From positions 1-7,529 of the forward strand of contig JAJZYC010000071.1 of NCBI GenBank assembly GCA_021806125.1: 7,529 bases of DNA. The letters are read 5' to 3'. Origin of the DNA: a bacterium (GTDB taxonomy: Bacteria > SZUA-79 > Acidulodesulfobacterales > Acidulodesulfobacteraceae). Below are positions 6,026-7,529 of the stretch, in pieces (position 1 is the stretch's first letter; each line of letters begins with the position of its first letter). The notes under the pieces were generated by a model. The model searched no databases. It was given only the letters and a program-made list of their open reading frames with translations, and was not told the origin of the DNA. A program made the translations under genes and the position numbers.

Positions 6026-7529
6026 TCCGCCTGCGCTTATGCTTGCGTTTGCGCTTTTTTTAACAATAAGCGCAGGCTGTATTTTAATATTTCCGCGGTA
6101 CGCCGCCGTTTGCGCAGAAGCCGCCGGAACCGCCGGAACCTCTGCAGTATCGCCCAAAGCCGCCCTTATGTATCAAAAGGCGTTAAACGACTACAAAACC
6201 GGCAGATTTGCCCCGGCATACCGGCGCCTTAAATTTATACTTAATAATTACGAAACGGGAAAAGCCCTATCATCGGACGCTTATTTCCTTTGCGGAAAAA
6301 TTTTATACAAGCAGGGAAATTTTTATATGGCAAAGCCTTATTTTCAAAGAATTATATATAAAAATCCGGATTATAAAAAAATTTATAACGTTATATTTTA
6401 TATGGCAAGAACGGATTTTAACCTCAAAAATTACAGGCGCTCCATAAGGGATTTCGATTTTCTTTTAAGCAAAAGCCAAAAAGGCGGCAGGCTTTACGAC
6501 AGGTCGCTTATTTATCTGACTTTATCCTACGCTTCCTGCGGCAGGACAAAATCGGCGGATAACCTGTATGAAAAAGACGACGTTAAAAGAATTTTAAAAA
6601 AAATAATATACCTTAAGAAAAGAAACAATTATTTTAAATCGGCTTATCTGGATTACCTGATAAACCATAAAGGCGATTTATCCGGCGCCCTTCTGATTTT
6701 AAACAATAACGATTTATTTACCCCAAAAAAGAAAGACCGCTGCTATAAGGCATATTACAAAGGACTGATCGCTTATAAAGAAAAAAAATATCCCGTCGCG
6801 CTGGATTATTTCGTAAGGTCTTCGAAGTACTGCTCCGGCTATTATTATAAAAGCGGATTAGTATATTACGGCATGGCGCTGGCCGGACAAAAAAACCCCG
6901 CCGGCATCAAATATATAGAAAGGGGAACTTCCGAAATAGGCTACCCTGGAATTAAACTTAAATCGTTAAAATTTATAGCCGGTTATTACGGCAAAGAAAA
7001 TAAGCCCGACGAAGAATTAAAATACCTGAAAAGAATCCTTTTCGATTTTCCTTATATGCCGGAAAAGGAAAAAATAGAAATAGAAAAAAGAGCTTCCGGA
7101 TTAATTTATAACATTATAAAAAAAGACTATAAGAATAAAAAATTCGACGAAGCATTTGCGTCCTTAAGCAGAATAGAATTTTTAATTACGCCTGAATACA
7201 TAAACCCGAAAACCGAACTTTATCTCTCTAAGATTAAACTTAAACAAAAAGACCGGAAAGCCGCCTTAATTTATGCGAAAAAGTATAATGCCTTAGACAA
7301 AAGCCCCCGTTCCGAATATTTTCTTGCCGATATTTATTTTAAATCGGCGGATTACGAACAATCGTTTTCGTTAATAAAAAATATCAATTTAAAAAATATA
7401 AAAAGCCTGAAATTGAGAAATAAAATTATAATTTTAAAACTGAAACTGTATAAAAAATTAAATAACAGGGACGGTTATATCGCTTTATTGAAAACAAGCG
7501 TCGATATGCTCCCGCCGGAAGACAGGATT
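6006..7529 (+). CDS. Exported TPR-repeat protein, unrecognised (3' partial)
   Basis: The frame is open from the ATG at 6006 to the last base: 508 codons without a stop, so the end is outside the window. I do not recognise the family. The N-terminus is secretory: MKKIKNNPP, then a hydrophobic core (10-29). Cleavage could follow AVCA (34-37), or Cys25 in ISAGC could be a lipidation site, though Ser at -3 fits poorly. The rest is Lys/Tyr-rich helical sequence with TPR-like pairs at about 53-86, 91-124, 127-157, 246-276 and 433-460. Such proteins usually scaffold envelope complexes. The start overlaps the activator gene by 20 nt, suggesting coupled translation. A second ATG at 6039 would remove the positive N-terminus, so 6006 is preferred. 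A flagellar or surface role is inferred only from context. Confidence 0.85.
   Translation, partial: MKKIKNNPPALMLAFALFLTISAGCILIFPRYAAVCAEAAGTAGTSAVSPKAALMYQKALNDYKTGRFAPAYRRLKFILNNYETGKALSSDAYFLCGKILYKQGNFYMAKPYFQRIIYKNPDYKKIYNVIFYMARTDFNLKNYRRSIRDFDFLLSKSQKGGRLYDRSLIYLTLSYASCGRTKSADNLYEKDDVKRILKKIIYLKKRNNYFKSAYLDYLINHKGDLSGALLILNNNDLFTPKKKDRCYKAYYKGLIAYKEKKYPVALDYFVRSSKYCSGYYYKSGLVYYGMALAGQKNPAGIKYIERGTSEIGYPGIKLKSLKFIAGYYGKENKPDEELKYLKRILFDFPYMPEKEKIEIEKRASGLIYNIIKKDYKNKKFDEAFASLSRIEFLITPEYINPKTELYLSKIKLKQKDRKAALIYAKKYNALDKSPRSEYFLADIYFKSADYEQSFSLIKNINLKNIKSLKLRNKIIILKLKLYKKLNNRDGYIALLKTSVDMLPPEDRI
6029..6077 (+). repeat. 12-bp perfect inverted repeat in the TPR gene's signal-peptide region
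   Basis: GCCTGCGCTTAT (6029-6040) is the exact reverse complement of ATAAGCGCAGGC (6066-6077), with a 25-nt loop. A second copy of TGCGCTT at 6050-6056 can also pair with AAGCGCA (6068-6074), so two alternative hairpins share the right arm. It begins just after the activator stop codon and covers the alternative ATG at 6039. Confidence 0.7.
6123..6140 (+). repeat. 9-bp tandem duplication GCCGGAACC x2
   Basis: Two perfect tandem copies lie in frame and encode Ala-Gly-Thr-Ala-Gly-Thr just after the predicted signal peptide, in what looks like a flexible linker before the first TPR-like helices. It probably arose by slippage. Confidence 0.8.

Noticed and set aside
6208..6447. A 79-residue + strand frame
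   Set aside because: It lies wholly inside the longer TPR gene in another frame and lacks a start signal or recognisable domain.
7326..7333. GCCGATAT resembling a sigma-28 -10 element
   Set aside because: It is inside the TPR coding sequence and has no TAAA about 15 bp upstream.

Overview
The window reads as AT-rich bacterial chromosome from a motile, Gram-negative-type organism. It holds the 3' end of flgC followed by fliE, fliF, fliG and fliH, a classic order for flagellar basal-body genes. The proteins are full-length and keep their family signatures, and the sequence has no sign of frameshift. A lineage cannot be fixed from this sequence alone. The AT-rich codon use together with a FleQ-like sigma-54 activator would suit an uncultured deltaproteobacterial-type or Nitrospirota-type lineage, but that is a guess.

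Region 1 (1-3952, + strand) is the flagellar block. It contains the FlgC C-terminus, a 121-bp gap, then fliE, fliF, fliG and fliH, which are packed within 32 nt of one another or overlap. The products are a rod protein (FlgC), the MS-ring/rod junction (FliE), the MS ring (FliF), the C-ring rotor (FliG) and the export ATPase regulator (FliH). The flgC-fliE gap is not empty: it has an extended -10 promoter, a 12-bp leader hairpin with two GGA motifs in its loop (a CsrA-like arrangement), and a strong fliE ribosome binding site. The fliE-fliF gap is a CATAA pentanucleotide repeat where a fliF Shine-Dalgarno would be expected. The run stops at fliH, so the usual next genes fliI and fliJ are not adjacent.

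Region 2 (3959-4516, - strand) is a convergent gene for a YacP-type NYN-domain protein, a predicted RNase. Its best promoter is a good sigma-70 match (TTGACT, 18 bp, TATAAT) lying inside the start of the next, divergent gene. It would give an almost leaderless mRNA.

Region 3 (4538-7529, + strand) has two overlapping genes. The first encodes a sigma-54 enhancer-binding protein with an intact GAFTGA AAA+ core, a Fis-type helix-turn-helix resembling FleQ/FlrA, and an N-terminal receiver-like domain that lacks the phosphorylation residues. The second is an unrecognised exported TPR-repeat protein that starts 20 nt inside the first gene and runs off the window end; it is open for 508 codons. Next to the flagellar block, the activator is plausibly the flagellar master regulator, but this is inferred from family and position. 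No convincing sigma-54 promoter was seen within the window.
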